Shown here: positions 11,873 to 24,889 of the stretch, in pieces
Layout: every line of letters starts with the position of its first letter
Numbering within the stretch: position 1 is the first letter of the stretch
From: Cheilinus undulatus
Lineage: Eukaryota > Chordata > Actinopteri > Labriformes > Labridae
DNA: 64,000 bases
Assembly: GCF_018320785.1 (NCBI RefSeq)
Contig: NC_054877.1
Coordinates: 32,572,151 to 32,636,150 of the forward strand
Reading direction: 5' to 3'
Made by a program: the position numbers and the translations under genes
Notes under the pieces: generated by a model
The model's database searches: none
Seen by the model: the letters and a program-made list of their open reading frames with translations, nothing else
What the model was told of the DNA's origin: nothing

Positions 11873-12930
11873 TATAAACTCAGAACAAAAAGTAAGGAAA
11901 TTTGTGTTTGGTAGATTATTTCTTTGTTGTAACAATGCTTCTTAGCAATAAATCTTATACCATTGGAAAGCCTGTTTATCTCCCTTTTAAATGATGCCAC
12001 ATTTGTAAGGAACATGCATTTGTGGGATGAGCAGCAGAGTTGAGTATGTGGGCTGCATCCATAAAATATTTGCCAAATCTCTGCCGGTGCTAAACAGCTT
12101 ATTCTGCCATTGACTCTTGTTTGGTGTTTGGTGGATTGGATGATTGAAGTTTGAAGAAACAAGACATATTGACAATTTAACAATTTATTCATTTAAGAAA
12201 CAGGAGTTTCAGTAGCGTGTGGAAGAACCATACACAGCCAAAATAGCCTGGCACCTCCTCCTCATGCTGGTCACCAGCCTGGTCACACACTGCTGCGGGA
12301 TGTCATCTCATTCTTCAACCAGCATTTGTGGCAAGGCAGCCAACATGGTTGTGTTGGTCACTCTGGCACAAACAGCACGCCCAAGCTGATCACACAAGTG
12401 TTCAATGGGGTTGAGGTCAGGACTGCTGGCAGGCTATTCCATCCTCTCCACTCCCAAATTCTGGAGGTAGTCTCTGACATGTTACTCTATCAGTGCAGCA
12501 ATCAGCATAGCTTTCTCTCCACACTTTGACCCTATGATCCAACTGCCGTAGGCAGAATATGGACTCATTGCTGAACATAACCAGTGCATGTGTTGCCTAC
12601 ACCAGCGCTAACAAAAGATGCTGCCATTCAGGCACCTGATTGGCAGCACCTGGGGGTACCAGAGGCGCAAAACAAGAGTCAATAGCAACAGCAAAATAAG
12701 CTGTTTGGTATTGGCAGAGAAGATTTGGCAAATTTTTCATGTGTGCAACCCACATACTCAGCTCTGCTGCTCATCCCACAAATGCATGTTCCTTACAAAT
12801 GTGGCACCATTTAAAAGGGAATTAAACAGTCTTTCCAAAGGTAGAAGATCTATTGCCAAGAAGCGTTGTTACAGCAAAGAGATAATCTACCAAACACAAA
12901 TTTCCTTACTTTTTGTACTAAGTTAGATAC
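11873..12930 (-). mobile_element. Tc1/mariner-like element with about 290-bp terminal inverted repeats
   Basis: The left arm (about 11879-12170) and right arm (about 12640-12920) are long inverted repeats. The same protein-like string (SSHKCMFLTNVA) is read on opposite strands in the two arms. The core between them, on the minus strand, shows a degraded Tc1 transposase C-terminus: MFSNESIFC upstream, and near 12,220-12,330 the end of the protein, with CDQAGDQHEE recognisable only after frame changes. Most of the transposase is deleted. The outermost bases are cagaacaaaaagtaagg and its partner. Confidence 0.7.
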
Positions 12931-14718
12931 CGTAGATACATTTAAGACAATGCATACTGAATGCAATGAAATTATTTCTGAGGCCATCAATCCACATGCA
13001 ATGAAACTGAATACAAGGGTGCAACAAGCTTCGTGCTATAAAGGAGGAGGCTCGGCTGGAGGAGGTGAAGCGTTGCCAGCAGCAGTAGTGCGGTGCTTTA
13101 GCATTGATATATGAAGGGATTAGTGGCATCACCTTCAAATGGACCGCCATGGTAAGAGATAGAGCTGTGATTGGCTTTAGGAGCTGGGAGTCCATAATTG
13201 GAATCTGCTGGCCATCAGCTGATCATAACTGGGCTGATGAGATCTGTATCCTGCATGAACTAATGCTAAGCTTAATTTTCCCTATTCATTTGTTCACAAT
13301 TTTACCATAAAATTATCATAAAATAACTAAAAAAAAAATTCCATAAGCATATGTGGCTGTGGCAAGGTTACCTTCTGCTCTTCCAGAAAGAAGAAAATGT
13401 TTCTTTCAGTTCTCCTTGAGTGTTTGTTTCTAGTTATTAAAATTACAATACAAAAGTCAATATAAAACCGGCATGTTATTTCTTCTACTTCACTCTGAGT
13501 ATAGGCTATGATGATTCAGGATGGTTACAGCAGCATTAAGTCTCAGTCATCTAAAGTTAATAAGGTCATTAACTTTTACCTCCTTAACATCTTAACCTCT
13601 AAACTGGATCTTCAGAAAACACAACTCTGTGTCCTAAAGGTGTAAAAAGTGCTTTGTGGTGCCTCCCTGTCAGACAGATTGTTTATGGCATCATTTTGGT
13701 ATCAAGTGCTTTCTCAGGCGTCGTAGAGCATGCTGACGTTTTCATCCCACTTACCTGCAGCAGCAGGTTCATCATCATAGAAACACAGTCTATAGATGGT
13801 GTCACATCATAACAAATTAGGCGGACAGGGCAACAGGGCAGCAGATTGCTACATTCATCACGGAAGAAATAGATCATGTCACTGACGTCTGTTCTTTGGA
13901 GGCCTCTCTGCTGCTGCTGCTGAGGGCCCACAGACCGAGGTGCTACATCAAACACAAGTGTAGGAAATGAGGCCTTCATGACAAGTAATAGGTTTTATTG
14001 AGTCGATGATGAGTGTGTTTGGGATAAATCGGGCCACTTTCAGAGCAGCAAACTTTGTACTTTTACTCAAAATAACTTTTTCCACCATACAGCTGTGGAT
14101 CATTGGTTAAGCCAGTCAGCTGATCTATGGTCACCTGACAATGTGGGTTAGACTATGAACTCCAGATTGCTCCCACTACTGCATCAGTGGCATGTCAGTG
14201 TGTGTGAATAGATTGCTGATGGGCATTTTAAACAGCAGCCTCTGTTATCAGTTTGTGAGTTTGATGTGAATAAGGAAGTCTTGCCTGCAGTGTAAAAAAC
14301 ACTATGAACAGCCAGAAGACTAGAACAAACAAGCTCAAGTTCCAAAAGGAAAGATTTGGGTTTAAGTGTGTTTATACATGTTAAAAAAAAAAAAAGGATT
14401 TTTTATACAAATTTCTTTGACCATGCAAACTATTTCAATTTTTGTACATCTCTAAGTCATATACTCTTATTTTGAAAGGGTATTTCCATTGATAGAAAAG
14501 TTGTGACCATAGACTGTGTAAGACAAGGAGTGAAAGAACACCTTCCTCTAACAAGGCCAAAATATTTAGGGCTCCCCCTATTGACTGTCTGCAGTATAGG
14601 TCATAAGCCCTGCTTTCTCTATGTTATCTGATGAGACATGGGTCAAACTTTAAAACTAAATTACACCTCAAACAAACTTTTCCCAACCCTGCTTTGTTTC
14701 ATGTGAGTTAGTTATTTT
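12931..14718. other. Non-coding sequence, no gene seen
   Basis: The frames at 12866-13310 and 13683-13979 show no family signature. The polyglutamine-like run in the latter comes from a short ctgctg tract near 13910. There is nothing else I can identify. Confidence 0.5.
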
Positions 14719-15433
14719 TACCTCCACCAAGGAGCTTATGGAATTAGGTGGGTTTGTTAGTTAGTTAGTTTGTTAGCAACATAACTCAAAAAGTTATGGA
14801 CAGATTTTGATGAAATTTTCAGGAAATGTCACAAATGGCAAAAGGAAGAACTGATTAGATTTTGGGACTGATCCGGCTAACTGTCTGGATCCAGGAATTT
14901 TTTTAAAGGATTCTTTACTATTGGGAGATAGGGCTAATGGCAGAGTTCTCCGTTGTTACCACTTCACACCAGGAGATGGTGGACATGAGTAACTTCAGTC
15001 CCAGCAGCATTCGTGGGTGTGTTTCTATTTGGAGTTTATACAGTTTGAAAGACAAATGCCCGGTCAAGGAGATGAGTCGGAGCGTTACAGAGAGAAAGAC
15101 AGCGAATTGTAGCGAGAATACTCACAATGCTGGGAGGAATAGAGGAATATTCACCCTCTGCCATGACTTCCAGACGTCCAGTGAGACCATGGGTGAGACT
15201 GTCAGTGCATCTGTTGGCACCAGCAGGCAATGCTTCTGCCATGACAGTCCACCCATAGTGACGCCAATGCTTTGCCTCACCATGTTTCCATCCTACCAGG
15301 GTGGGAGTTATTGGGGAATGCCGTGGTGGGGGGCACATGGGGACGAATCCAGGAGTTTTTTTTAAAGGATTCTTCACTATTGGGAGATAGGACTAATGGT
15401 GGAGGTCTACTCTCTCCGAGTGCTTTTCTAGTT
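14719..15433 (+). mobile_element. CCTCC/GGAGG repeat, copy A
   Basis: It starts with the hairpin-like acctccaccaaggag, then aactcaaaaagttatggac and gattttgatgaaattttcagg, a motif found in a widespread animal repeat. It ends with ctccgagtgcttttctagt. A stretch beginning ggatccaggaatttttt and running to tagggctaatgg appears at both 14887 and 15345 and brackets a 450-bp insert. The copy at 24.9 kb has the same insert. Protein-like frames inside it are not genes. Confidence 0.65.
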
Positions 15434-18400
15434 GGAGTTTGTATTGGAGTCCTCTTTATTGGGAAGTTTTTTCTTAATCAGTTATTTGATGCTATAAAAA
15501 GGTGTAGTATGCTGTCATCAACAGTTTTTTTGACAAATGCAGTTCCAACAATGTTAGATTCTGGATTAGCAAAGTATTGGAGGATCAACAAAAGAAAAGC
15601 AAGGCAGGCGTAAATACGAGAGACACTGAAATCCCCATGGCTGCAAAAGTCTATGCAAGAATCTGTTGAGAATTTGACTGTACTGACCTCAGGAAAATTC
15701 ACAGTTTCATCTGAAAGTCTGAAAGAGGATGAGGATGGAAGGTAGATAGTAGGTAGGTAGGTAGGTTGGCTACAGACCTGCTTCAGATCGAAGGTTTTAG
15801 CATGGGCTTAACCACAGAAAAGGATTTTTTGTGGTTAATGTGTGGTAAAGGTAAATGTTTCCTAGCACAGGGTTCAGATGACTTTTGATTTGCCCAAAAT
15901 AAAGGTGTTAGCGACAAGAAACCCCCACTGCACCTGAAGATGGTTGAAGCATGGTTGAGCACAGCTGTGTACATTTAAGAAGAGTCAAGCGCAGACTTAT
16001 ATTTTAAGGAGATTTTTGAAACACTACTTTGATTTTTTAGCATTGATATCATGACCTGATCATGTGTTAATTTTACATTTAACTAGTTTAATGTTTAGCT
16101 ATATTTTATCAAAATGGGTGAAATATGCAATTTGTATTCATTTAAAAAAAAATTCTTGTTTTTTGTAAGTCATCTGATGACCCCCCTCTCAGTGTCTCAT
16201 GACCCCCAAGGGGGTCCTGACCTCCATGTTGAGAACCACTGATTTAAGGTGAAATACCTACTGTAAAGGACTCATTTTTGGTATTTGGTAGGTTAAGTGT
16301 CAAGTTATTTTCAAAATTAAGTCGATGAAATGCACAGTTTTCATCAAAACTGTGCTAGATACAATTAAACTTTCAGGGGCTATAGAAATAAATATTCAAG
16401 GATATAAAAGGATGGGGATTTACAGCGGGTTTAGCGTCTGTCAATAACATTTTTGTGAACCATCAGTTGAAAACATACACCATCACTCAGGTGAGGCAGC
16501 TGTAATGTAAGTAATCTAATTAGTCTGTTCTGCTATTGGTTACTTGTTTCTGTCATTTTTTGTGTCAGCACTAAAGCTAAACAAACCTATCAGCGTCTCA
16601 GATCAAACACCATTATATGTCCTTCTATCCTTTTGTAAAACACGACTGATAAATGCTCTGTTTGTAACCTCTGCAGGGTTCAGTGGCCACGTTCAGCGAC
16701 TGTGTGAGAGGAAGAGACAGGCAGAGGAAGAGCGACAGGCAATCATTTCTGTGTGCGAGCGGCAGAGCGGGCAGGCGAGCACATGAAAGCCCATTTTCCT
16801 CTGATTAAGTCCTCTGAAAATATTCCATTTGTCAGTGCCAGCACGGCTGAGACAGGCCGGGGCCCCGCACAGCCAGCCGACTGTATCTGTTGACTATGTA
16901 GCTGCTCACTGACAACATCATCATTTCCTCCTCTAATGTCCTCTCTCACTTCTGTCTCCCATCCCTCTATCCGCTCCACCTTCGCCATTCACGGTTCTCT
17001 CCCCTCCTCCTCCCTCTAACAGCCTATTTTTGTTTGATCTGCCCTCATTGCAAGGTTGACTGCCACCAAAGAGGAGAAGGCAAAGCGAGACCTGGCTCTG
17101 TCTCCGTCATACTCATTTTCAATGTCATAAATTTCAATTTCCAATCTTTCTTCTCCACCTCTCCTTCTCCTCCTCCTCCCTCTCTCATGGCATCCCCATC
17201 ATGGGAATTTGTCAATTCTGTTCCTCTCTGTCTTTCCCTTCGTCTCATTCATTCTGACTCCGTCTCTCCAAACACCTATTGGCTATTATCCTGTCTCACG
17301 TCTTCCCCACACTCCTGCCTCCCAGAATACAATTTTCCCCCGGCTGCATCTGTGATGAGATCCAAATGAAAGATCGTTAATATTTGGTTCAAAGAGAAAT
17401 GGAGTTCTGTGTCTCCTATTTTAAATATTGTCATTTTCTCTGCCATTCAGATGCTCTTTCTCCACAAACATCAGGGGGATGCAGATGATCACTTTTTTCT
17501 GTGACTGTCCTCTCCCCCCAGCTCTGATGAATGTCTGTGCATGAGTTTATGTATGTGAAAGCTGAGGGAAACCCGACAGGCGTACAAAAAGATGTTTGCT
17601 TTGTCTTCTCAGAAGGTCTTTAAGTTTGAGACGCTGACCGGAGATGAAGCAGCTGCGAGTGCTGTTGTGTCAAAGAAGACAGAGTGAAGACATTAATGGA
17701 GTATTAAAAAAGATCAGTTGCTGTTGAGCAACCCATGATTTATCAGTTGTGATAGTTTGAGATCAAAATTGAATAAACTTTGTACTGTACTTTTTCTCTG
17801 TCATTGGTTTCCAATAGGGTCCACACCCCCGATCTCAGATAAGAGTGAATCTCTGTCTGCTCTTAGGCCATGCTTTAGATCTGAGGTGAAATCTTTACAT
17901 GAATCAAAATGTGTAACTTAACTATCATAAAACTGAGCTAGTTCAGATTTTAATAGGGATTCAGGGCCTTTCTTAAACACTCTAGAAATGTCTGTCCATA
18001 AAGCTACATTTTTTTTTACTGCAAATGGCCTTTAAAGGGCTTATAGTTTATGCTGTACAACTCTAATAAGCCATTAAGGACAAAAATGTCCACTCTGAAA
18101 ATCATCAGTTAAATAAATTCAGTTAGGACCACTTCATCAAGAAACACCTGTAATTTGCCTAGAAGGAAAGCCTCAGACAGGGAGAGAAGCAGCAAAAATC
18201 CAGAGCAGAGCAGGCACCAATGAGAACAGAATGGCCTTGATCAAGTCATCTATAGCATAAAGGAGGAGCTGGGGTGGAGGAGGGTTGTAAGAGCAGCTTA
18301 CAGCTTGGCTCTGTATGTCTGTTTAGCTGATTATCTTTAAACTGAACCAAAGTCGTGTTGATTTTTAGTACAGTATCACTGACCAACCAGTCCACACACA

Positions 18401-19756
18401 ATCAGACTATGGCTGTCAGCCACTGTCAAAGATTTTAGCTGTGGTTTAATTTGAGGCAGGGGGACAAAGACACAGTTTTTAAGCACAGCAAACAGTTTGA
18501 CTCTAAAGGCTGCTTTAGTCAGCAGTGCAGCTCAGGTTAACGGGTCTTTACAAAAGACACATTTACATGACATGAAGCGATACAGGAGACCAAACAATGG
18601 CTTTAATGGAGACTGTGCTTCATAGGGGAAAGTTTTGAAATGTAAACTGAGTATTAATCAGTATTCATTAGCCTGCAGGCTCTTTTTCTCTCTCTGTCTC
18701 TCTGTCGCTTAATGTTCCCTCGCTCATCTCAGCATCACGGGGAGCTTGCTCACTGCTCACCCAAGCGGCGCCCATTCGCCCGCTGTCTCGCAGGCTCGCT
18801 CTCTAACCAAACTTTACCTCCTACCTGACATCCCCCTCCCTCCTCCTCCTGCTCATTAGCATCACATTAGCATGTCATTTGCATGGCTCCAATCTGACTC
18901 AGTTCAGTCTGAGCGGTCTCTCCATCCTTTTGTTTTTTTCTTCAATCTCCTCTAAACAATCTGCAAAACTTCATCCTGAAAAATGTCTGAGACTATCCAC
19001 TTTAGAAATTTGAATAAATGTAGAGGGAAAAACTTCTGTTTTCCTTAATTCACATAGTTTGGAGGAATGTACATGTTTTTTTTAAACTGACACTTAATCG
19101 GTTTGTTTAAAACTTGTTCTTTTAAGGACTTTTTAGACATGAATGCGGATCAGCTTATCACTTTGGCATCACACATATTTTGTCATCAGTGTTTGTTAGC
19201 CAGACAACACTAAAATTCTGGTGTTGAACCCTCAGTGAAGGACAAACCTGCTCTCCTGTATTATGACAATGTCACTAACCTCACTTTTCATGCCGATGAA
19301 GCTTGAATGGAGGCATTTTCATTTCAATCTCTTGGCTGGACAGACGCAGTAATTAGCCAGGTGAGCAGAGCGGGGCGGGGTCACGCTCAAGCAATTAACA
19401 AAGTGACAGCCCATCCAGTAAAGTGACAGGCCGAGGCCTCGCTAAACCACACGCACACATGAACACACATGTATGCACTCACAAAAATACAAATGTATGC
19501 ACATGAGCAAAATCTGTGAAATCACCGGCTTTTATAAAGTCTAGTATGGAGAGCTGCTCTAATGAACAGAAACTCACTGGATCTCTGTCGTCTCAGTCTC
19601 TAAGTCAGGACAAGAAGCTTAGTTTGAATATTTCACTCATTATTTTAAGTCAGTGAGTATTAGTTTAGTTGTTACAAATATTATAAAGGGCAGAGGTAGA
19701 TCATAACCGTCTCTGTCAGCTGTAGAAGATGGATGATTGACTTAATCTTAAGTGTT
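15434..19756. other. Non-coding sequence with possible conserved elements
   Basis: No gene is seen. A tetranucleotide (aggt)n tract lies near 15750. The segment 16190-16250 ends in ggttgagaaccactgattt, the terminus typical of hAT-type repeats. Segments 16680-17000, 18660-18910 and 19330-19445 are non-repetitive and rich in homeobox, octamer or CpG features, and are candidate regulatory blocks. The frames at 17034-17369 fall in a CT-rich stretch with no protein signature. Confidence 0.45.
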
Positions 19757-20690
19757 TTATGGGGCTTTTACACCTATGTCGTTTGATCCGGACTTTTGGA
19801 CTTTTCTGTTTGGTCCGAACCAAAATGATAGGTGTGAAACCTCCCCTGGACCATGGTCCGGACCAAACAGCCAGATTTTGGTCCGACCAACAGAGGTGAT
19901 CTCAGTCCGGACCAAACAGAACCACAGTCCGGTTCGTGCCCAGTGTAAAAGTGTTTCAATGGCAGGAAATTACAACATGACTACCAGCAAAGGAAATCCA
20001 TCACCATAACAAAATGAGCCGCGGAAGAGCCCACAACAATCTCACGGTCTGACATTAACCAGCAGCCTGGACAGGGTGGGTTAACGATAGCTGCTTTGTG
20101 TTACACGAGGAGTAGAAGTGTCCGTAATTATGTTAAATGGAGATTGTCCAAGCACGGAAAATTTCATAAAATTGTACATGAAGTTATACCTCACTATTGA
20201 CAGCTCATTTTTTCAAGAGTTTACAACACATACCGTGTCTCCCAAGTCAGTGTTGCAGTGGCTCACAGGATTTCATTCTTCTCCTTTCCTGTCGACGACG
20301 ATAAAGTTGTCGTCCAATGATAAAATTCATAAGATGAACCTCGGACCGGCCCTATTTACAGCTCTTCAAGTTGTCGCTTTTGGTAGTAGGAAATCAACAA
20401 TAATCTGATGGTAGGAATGTTGATTCCATTCATTGTTTACAACATATAAGACTCGCGTTATTCAACGTGTTGATGTCAGACGCCCACCGACCAAATGGCC
20501 AATCAATGTAAACTACAGAGACAAGCAAATCTCGTAGTTGATAACGATATCACGTAGGTACGTCATGTAAAGTCTGTTAGTCCGGTTGTAATAGTGACAG
20601 TGTGAAACCCAAACAAACCGAACCAAATGTATATAATGTAACAACAACACAGACCTTGTCCAGACTATCAGGTGTGAAAACTACCTTAGT
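19757..20690 (+). mobile_element. hAT-like non-autonomous element
   Basis: The left end, ggcttttacacctatg, and the reverse complement of the right end, ggtagttttcacacctg, form a short terminal inverted repeat. The subterminal zone is dense with inverted ggtccggaccaaac motifs, which would suit transposase binding. The interior has no transposase. I could not find an 8-bp duplication, so superfamily and exact ends are inferred. Confidence 0.55.
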
Positions 20691-21199
20691 GAAATGTGCT
20701 GTTTTCTTGCTATAGATTAAAATGTCTGATCTAAAAATGGTGTAGAGCAGTTTGTTCACATTGGAAATGTAGAGAAAATTACAGCTGAGTCAAGAACTAC
20801 ATGCTGAATATTTAGAAACAATTATGACCACAGGAGTATAACAGTTGGATCATTGTAAAAAGCTCTACAAGTGCAGACACTTAAAATGTTGCCATAAAGA
20901 GAACAAAGCAGCAAATACCAGATGGTTCATGTTCAAAAACGCAAGCAAATCCCAAACCAAAAACACTCAACATGTTAACATGCATCATTAAATCGAGCTA
21001 CAATTACAGCAGGATTAGGCAGTTTAAAGAGACTACTGTCCTCATTCCAGTATTCATGCACAACAGAAGAATTGATTTCTTATGGACCCTCTTCCTGCTG
21101 GCAATGCCAACAAGTTAGCAAGCAGCTTACAAGTTGTATGACAAACTGAAAAAAGTATTATCCAAAAATAGAGAACAATGTTGACCTGGCACACCAGAT
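20691..21199. other. Non-coding sequence, no gene seen
   Basis: Plain AT-rich sequence between two repeats. No coding or RNA feature is recognisable. Confidence 0.5.
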
Positions 21200-21405
21200 A
21201 GACTGTTTGATATCTACATGGCATGGGTATATGCCACATTCATCTGGGAAAGCTCCCATAGAGTGCGAATGGGAAGGGCAGGACTTATCGAAAAATTCTC
21301 AGAAGCTGATTGGACAAACAATCTGTCTGTCACATTCATGATGGGCCAATCAGAGTGGCAAGACAAAATGAGGTGTTAAGCATGTGCAGCTCTGCAAGAA
21401 ACTGA
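21200..21405. mobile_element. Partial copy B of the helicase-carrying repeat
   Basis: It shares cattcatctgggaaagctcc, the following ctgattgg block and gggccaatcagagtgg with the left parts of the copies at 7.1 and 46.3 kb. The right half and the coding piece are missing. Confidence 0.55.
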
Positions 21406-23944
21406 CAACTTTTGTTTTATTTTGTAGTTGCTGCACATTATGTATCATTTTTATTTACTTCCGTGCCTTTCCTTTAATCCTGATTGTGTGCCCTGCTCTT
21501 TTTGAGCTCACCTTTGTCCTTTCTGTCAGACCTGTCTTGATAACCCCAGCATGTATTTAGGGTCATTTCTCATACAAGCATTGCCCCCTACCACTTAGCC
21601 CTAGCCTAGGTTTTGTGCATTAAAATCTCTCATGGTAAAAATGTTGTGTATTGTCATTGCATCTGTTTACCTAATACTGTTGCTGACTATTAATTATATA
21701 TCAGGGGCTTGAAAGGTTGTCGCATTTTATAGAGGCAGATTTCATCACGACCCCTTTTAACTCTTCAAGGGACAAGAGGGCAGTCAAAAATGAGGGGAAG
21801 GGTATAGAGGGTAGAAATGGGACTGAGCCTCGTCTATGTATTGCTTCCTGTCTATATCTTAAACTTTCACCCTATTCTTTTGTTAACAGGTGTTGATTTG
21901 TCAACACAGGGAAAGATGGGTTGAGAGAAGCACAGTAAGAAAAAGTGAGACTTTTGTGGTCTTTGTTTAAAACATTTGCTCTTTATCTACACTTGGGTCC
22001 ACTTATAGACTTTGGTAATGAACATCAGGCCTGGTTTTTGTCTCCCATCTCTATGTCGCCACTTAACTCTCGATGTGTGTGTTTGTGTGGTGGGACGCGG
22101 CGTCAGGCAGTTATAAATGGCCGTCATTTCCCAAACCACTCTGTTCTCCATTGTGGAGCGCGTGTCGCCGCGGGGCGGGAGAGAGCTGATGTGTGTGTGT
22201 GTGAGTGTGTGTAGGAGGATGTAAGGGTGTGTGAGGGGGGTAATAGAGGAAGTGAAGGGGCTGATGGTCTCAGAGGAAAACTGTGACGGCAGAGAGAAAC
22301 ACAGGCGGGACTGTGGAGAGCTGATCTGAAATCAGTGGTTGTCCAGAGAAAGACAATCAACGAAATATGAGAAGCAGAATATGAAAACATCTTGTTGAAA
22401 AACGTTGACGTTATCAGGACTGCTCCAGCAGCATATTAGAAAACAACTACTCCAACCAAGAACCAACTCACCAACAAAACCTACACATTATTTGACTTTT
22501 ATTGAGGGCACTGAAGAAATTAATCTATTTTAACTAAGATCAGACTGAAAATGTAGACTGTTAGGAATACCGGTATTAGCTTTGTGCAGTAACACACTGT
22601 CAACACCTTCTCTTAAAGCCATAACTTCAGAATATCCTGAAATGACACTTAGAAAATGACCTGGCTTTCCTCCTTTTGGTCATATTGAGCTTCTTATGTT
22701 CATAGATTTGACCAGTTTTCATTGACAGATAGCCAAACTGGAACTAGCTTGTCTCATTTTTCTTCTCTTTATTTTCCTTGAGAGATCATACCCACCACTT
22801 TTTTGGTATTATCTCTGGAGAGTTTCCTAGTGAGCTGGTGTCATAGCTGTTTTGCATAGTCACTCTATAACCTAGTCAGCCTAGGGGACTATTTCTGACA
22901 CAGAGATGATCCCGCTCTGTCTATAAATAGGTCTGTGTGTCAATAGCCAGCTTTATGTGCACCGGCAGTGCTCAGAACTTCAATTCCAGAGCACTTCTCA
23001 CCAGCGTTCCCTTTCACTAAATTACAGTTAATTCCTCTTTCCTTAGTAGAACCTGTAACATTGTTTTATTTCCACAATTCAAGGAAATATCACACAGAAG
23101 ACATGCAGACAATGTAAAGTAATCCTGTCCTCAAAAAGGCAGCAGCTGCAGACCTGAAAACTACCCTCGAAAAAAGACCAAGAAGGTATGAGTGAGACCG
23201 GTTTCTCTTCTGCTATTATCAGAAGTCCCGCCCCTTCTTAAATTTTATTTGGCAAGTGAGGGTGAAGTGACATTGACAGGGCATTGCTGTTCTAAAAGTT
23301 GAATAGTTTTCAACTGCAAACGCTTTAAGCTTGGCAACAAGAACAGCTTATGTTGAGGGTGCTTTGACCGCCAGGGGTGCTGAGCACTCGGGATGCTGGA
23401 CTACATCATGTTTCAATTGAACACAAGCGCAAGTAGTTCGGATCAGGGTCCCTGAAAAGACTTGATCTGATCACCTATCCCTGAGGGGTGATTTTTGTCT
23501 TACTGCGCATCTTTGCTCCACAGACGGACCAAACTGATCTGTTGCCAAAACCACTTTTTTACTTTAAAAGGGCACCAAATTGTTGATCAGATCTCTGTCA
23601 CCCCATCTACTTTTAAATGCTGTGTCTATAAATCTTCCCTTTTGAAGGATTTTTCGAAAAGGTGCATTTTCAGTGACCTACAGCACTGTTTGCATGTGTA
23701 TGGAAGGTTAAAAATGGGGGAAATGGCAATTTAAAAAAAATCTGCCTATGATACCCCATCCATATGAGGGAGGAACTATCAGTGTGTATACTGTAATGGA
23801 AAACAAACTGGGCAAAGCTGAGTGGAGTGGAGTTAAGTCAGCACCATGAGGGGTCTGACAGGAGCGACTTAACTTGCTGTAACAACGTCTTTCCCATTTT
23901 TGAAGTCATTAGGCAAACAGTAGTGGCTTGCTTGATTCACACCA
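21406..23944. other. Non-coding sequence with a small CpG-rich patch
   Basis: No gene is seen. The stretch 22080-22180 is CpG-rich (gagcgcgtgtcgccgcggggc), follows ataaatggccgtc, and is trailed by a TG-rich run. It could be a small CpG island or regulatory element. The frames in this area follow the TG repeat and are not convincing. Confidence 0.4.
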
Positions 23945-24149
23945 GCTTAAGATACACTAGCTACATAATTAATGTTACTGCATAAGCCAACATAGCTATT
24001 TAACTTTAGAAACATGATCTTCAGCAAATGTAACAAAAGCTAACATTGCTTTGTTAGCTATGTAGACCTGTAGCTAGGTAGCTAAAGTAGTTTCACTGGC
24101 TTTAGCATTGTAGCAAAAGCTAACATAGCTTCCTTAGCTTTATAGTGTG

Positions 24150-24295
24150 TATAGTGTGTGCTCACACTATACAGTCCGATGATCGTGCACAACCTGAGTG
24201 CTCACACTGTACTATTGAAGTCAGGATGGACTGTGACAGAAATCTACAGTTTCCTTTATAAAAAGTCTCACACACTGAGGGTGAAGTGTTTTCAG

Positions 24296-24347
<52 letters not shown>

Positions 24348-24784
24348 ACTACCTCTCTCTATCCCACACACAAAAACAGCATGGTCCACAAGGAGGAATA
24401 TTTACTGCTCGTTTATTTCCTTTACCATAGTGAGGGTGGAGGCATCAGAAAGTTATTTCAGCTGTTGTTATGGTAATTTAGGACATTGTCTGACACTTTA
24501 CAGAGGAAAAATACCCCAAAGTTGTTTATCCTGCTTGCGTCTCTGCTCTGAGTGTGAGAGTGTCTGGAGTTGTACGACCAAAATCAAACATGCCAGAAAT
24601 CCATCCTACCAGTCGGGAGCAGCTCATGGGGTCGTAGTCAGGCTGTGGTCGGCCATTGTACCCCCCTGTACACAGCACGACAAACGACGCCCAGTCTGAC
24701 TGAAAGTCAGCCCAACTTCAAAGTGAGTCATGCGACTCAAATTCGTAGCTGAATTGGAGAAAAATCACACAGTGTATGCCTGGC
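24150..24784. mobile_element. Inserted element nested in the AGCT-array copy 3
   Basis: About 635 bases that split one AGCT array. The left edge has imperfectly repeated gtgctcacactatacag / gtgctcacactgtac, and the right edge has cacacagtgtatgcctgg, which loosely mirrors it. A long CT tract lies inside. No transposase is seen, and the superfamily is unknown. Confidence 0.4.
24302..24345. repeat. (CT)n microsatellite
   Basis: About 22 uninterrupted TC units. The serine/leucine and arginine/glutamate runs in overlapping frames come from this tract. Confidence 0.95.
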
Positions 24785-24889
24785 TTAAGCTATGTTAGCT
24801 GTGTTAGAGCATTTCATTAAGGATACTTTTTCCTATTAGCGGTGCTTCATTAAACATTTTGTAATAAGGTGTGCTAACAAGAAGTTTAA

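Larger units (their letters stand above)
23945..24887 (+). mobile_element. AGCT-array element, copy 3, interrupted by a nested insertion
   Basis: Segment 23945-24145 is the tagctacataat/gctaacatagc type of array, and 24785-24870 resumes with aagctatgttagctgtg and then taaacattttgtaat, which matches the tail of copy 4. Between them sits a foreign block (24150-24784). The outer inverted repeats of this copy are not visible, and the right side is cut by the repeat at 24890. Confidence 0.5.

Noticed and set aside
13683..13979. 98-residue minus frame with a Gln run
   Set aside because: The Gln run comes from a short CTG tract; there is no recognisable domain or conserved splice signal.
14937..15377. 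Frames of 142 and 113 residues
   Set aside because: They lie in a dispersed repeat also present at 24.9 kb, where the frames are disrupted.
24158..24699. Frames of 75-137 residues with Ser/Leu or Arg/Glu runs
   Set aside because: They are driven by the (CT)n microsatellite within a nested mobile element.
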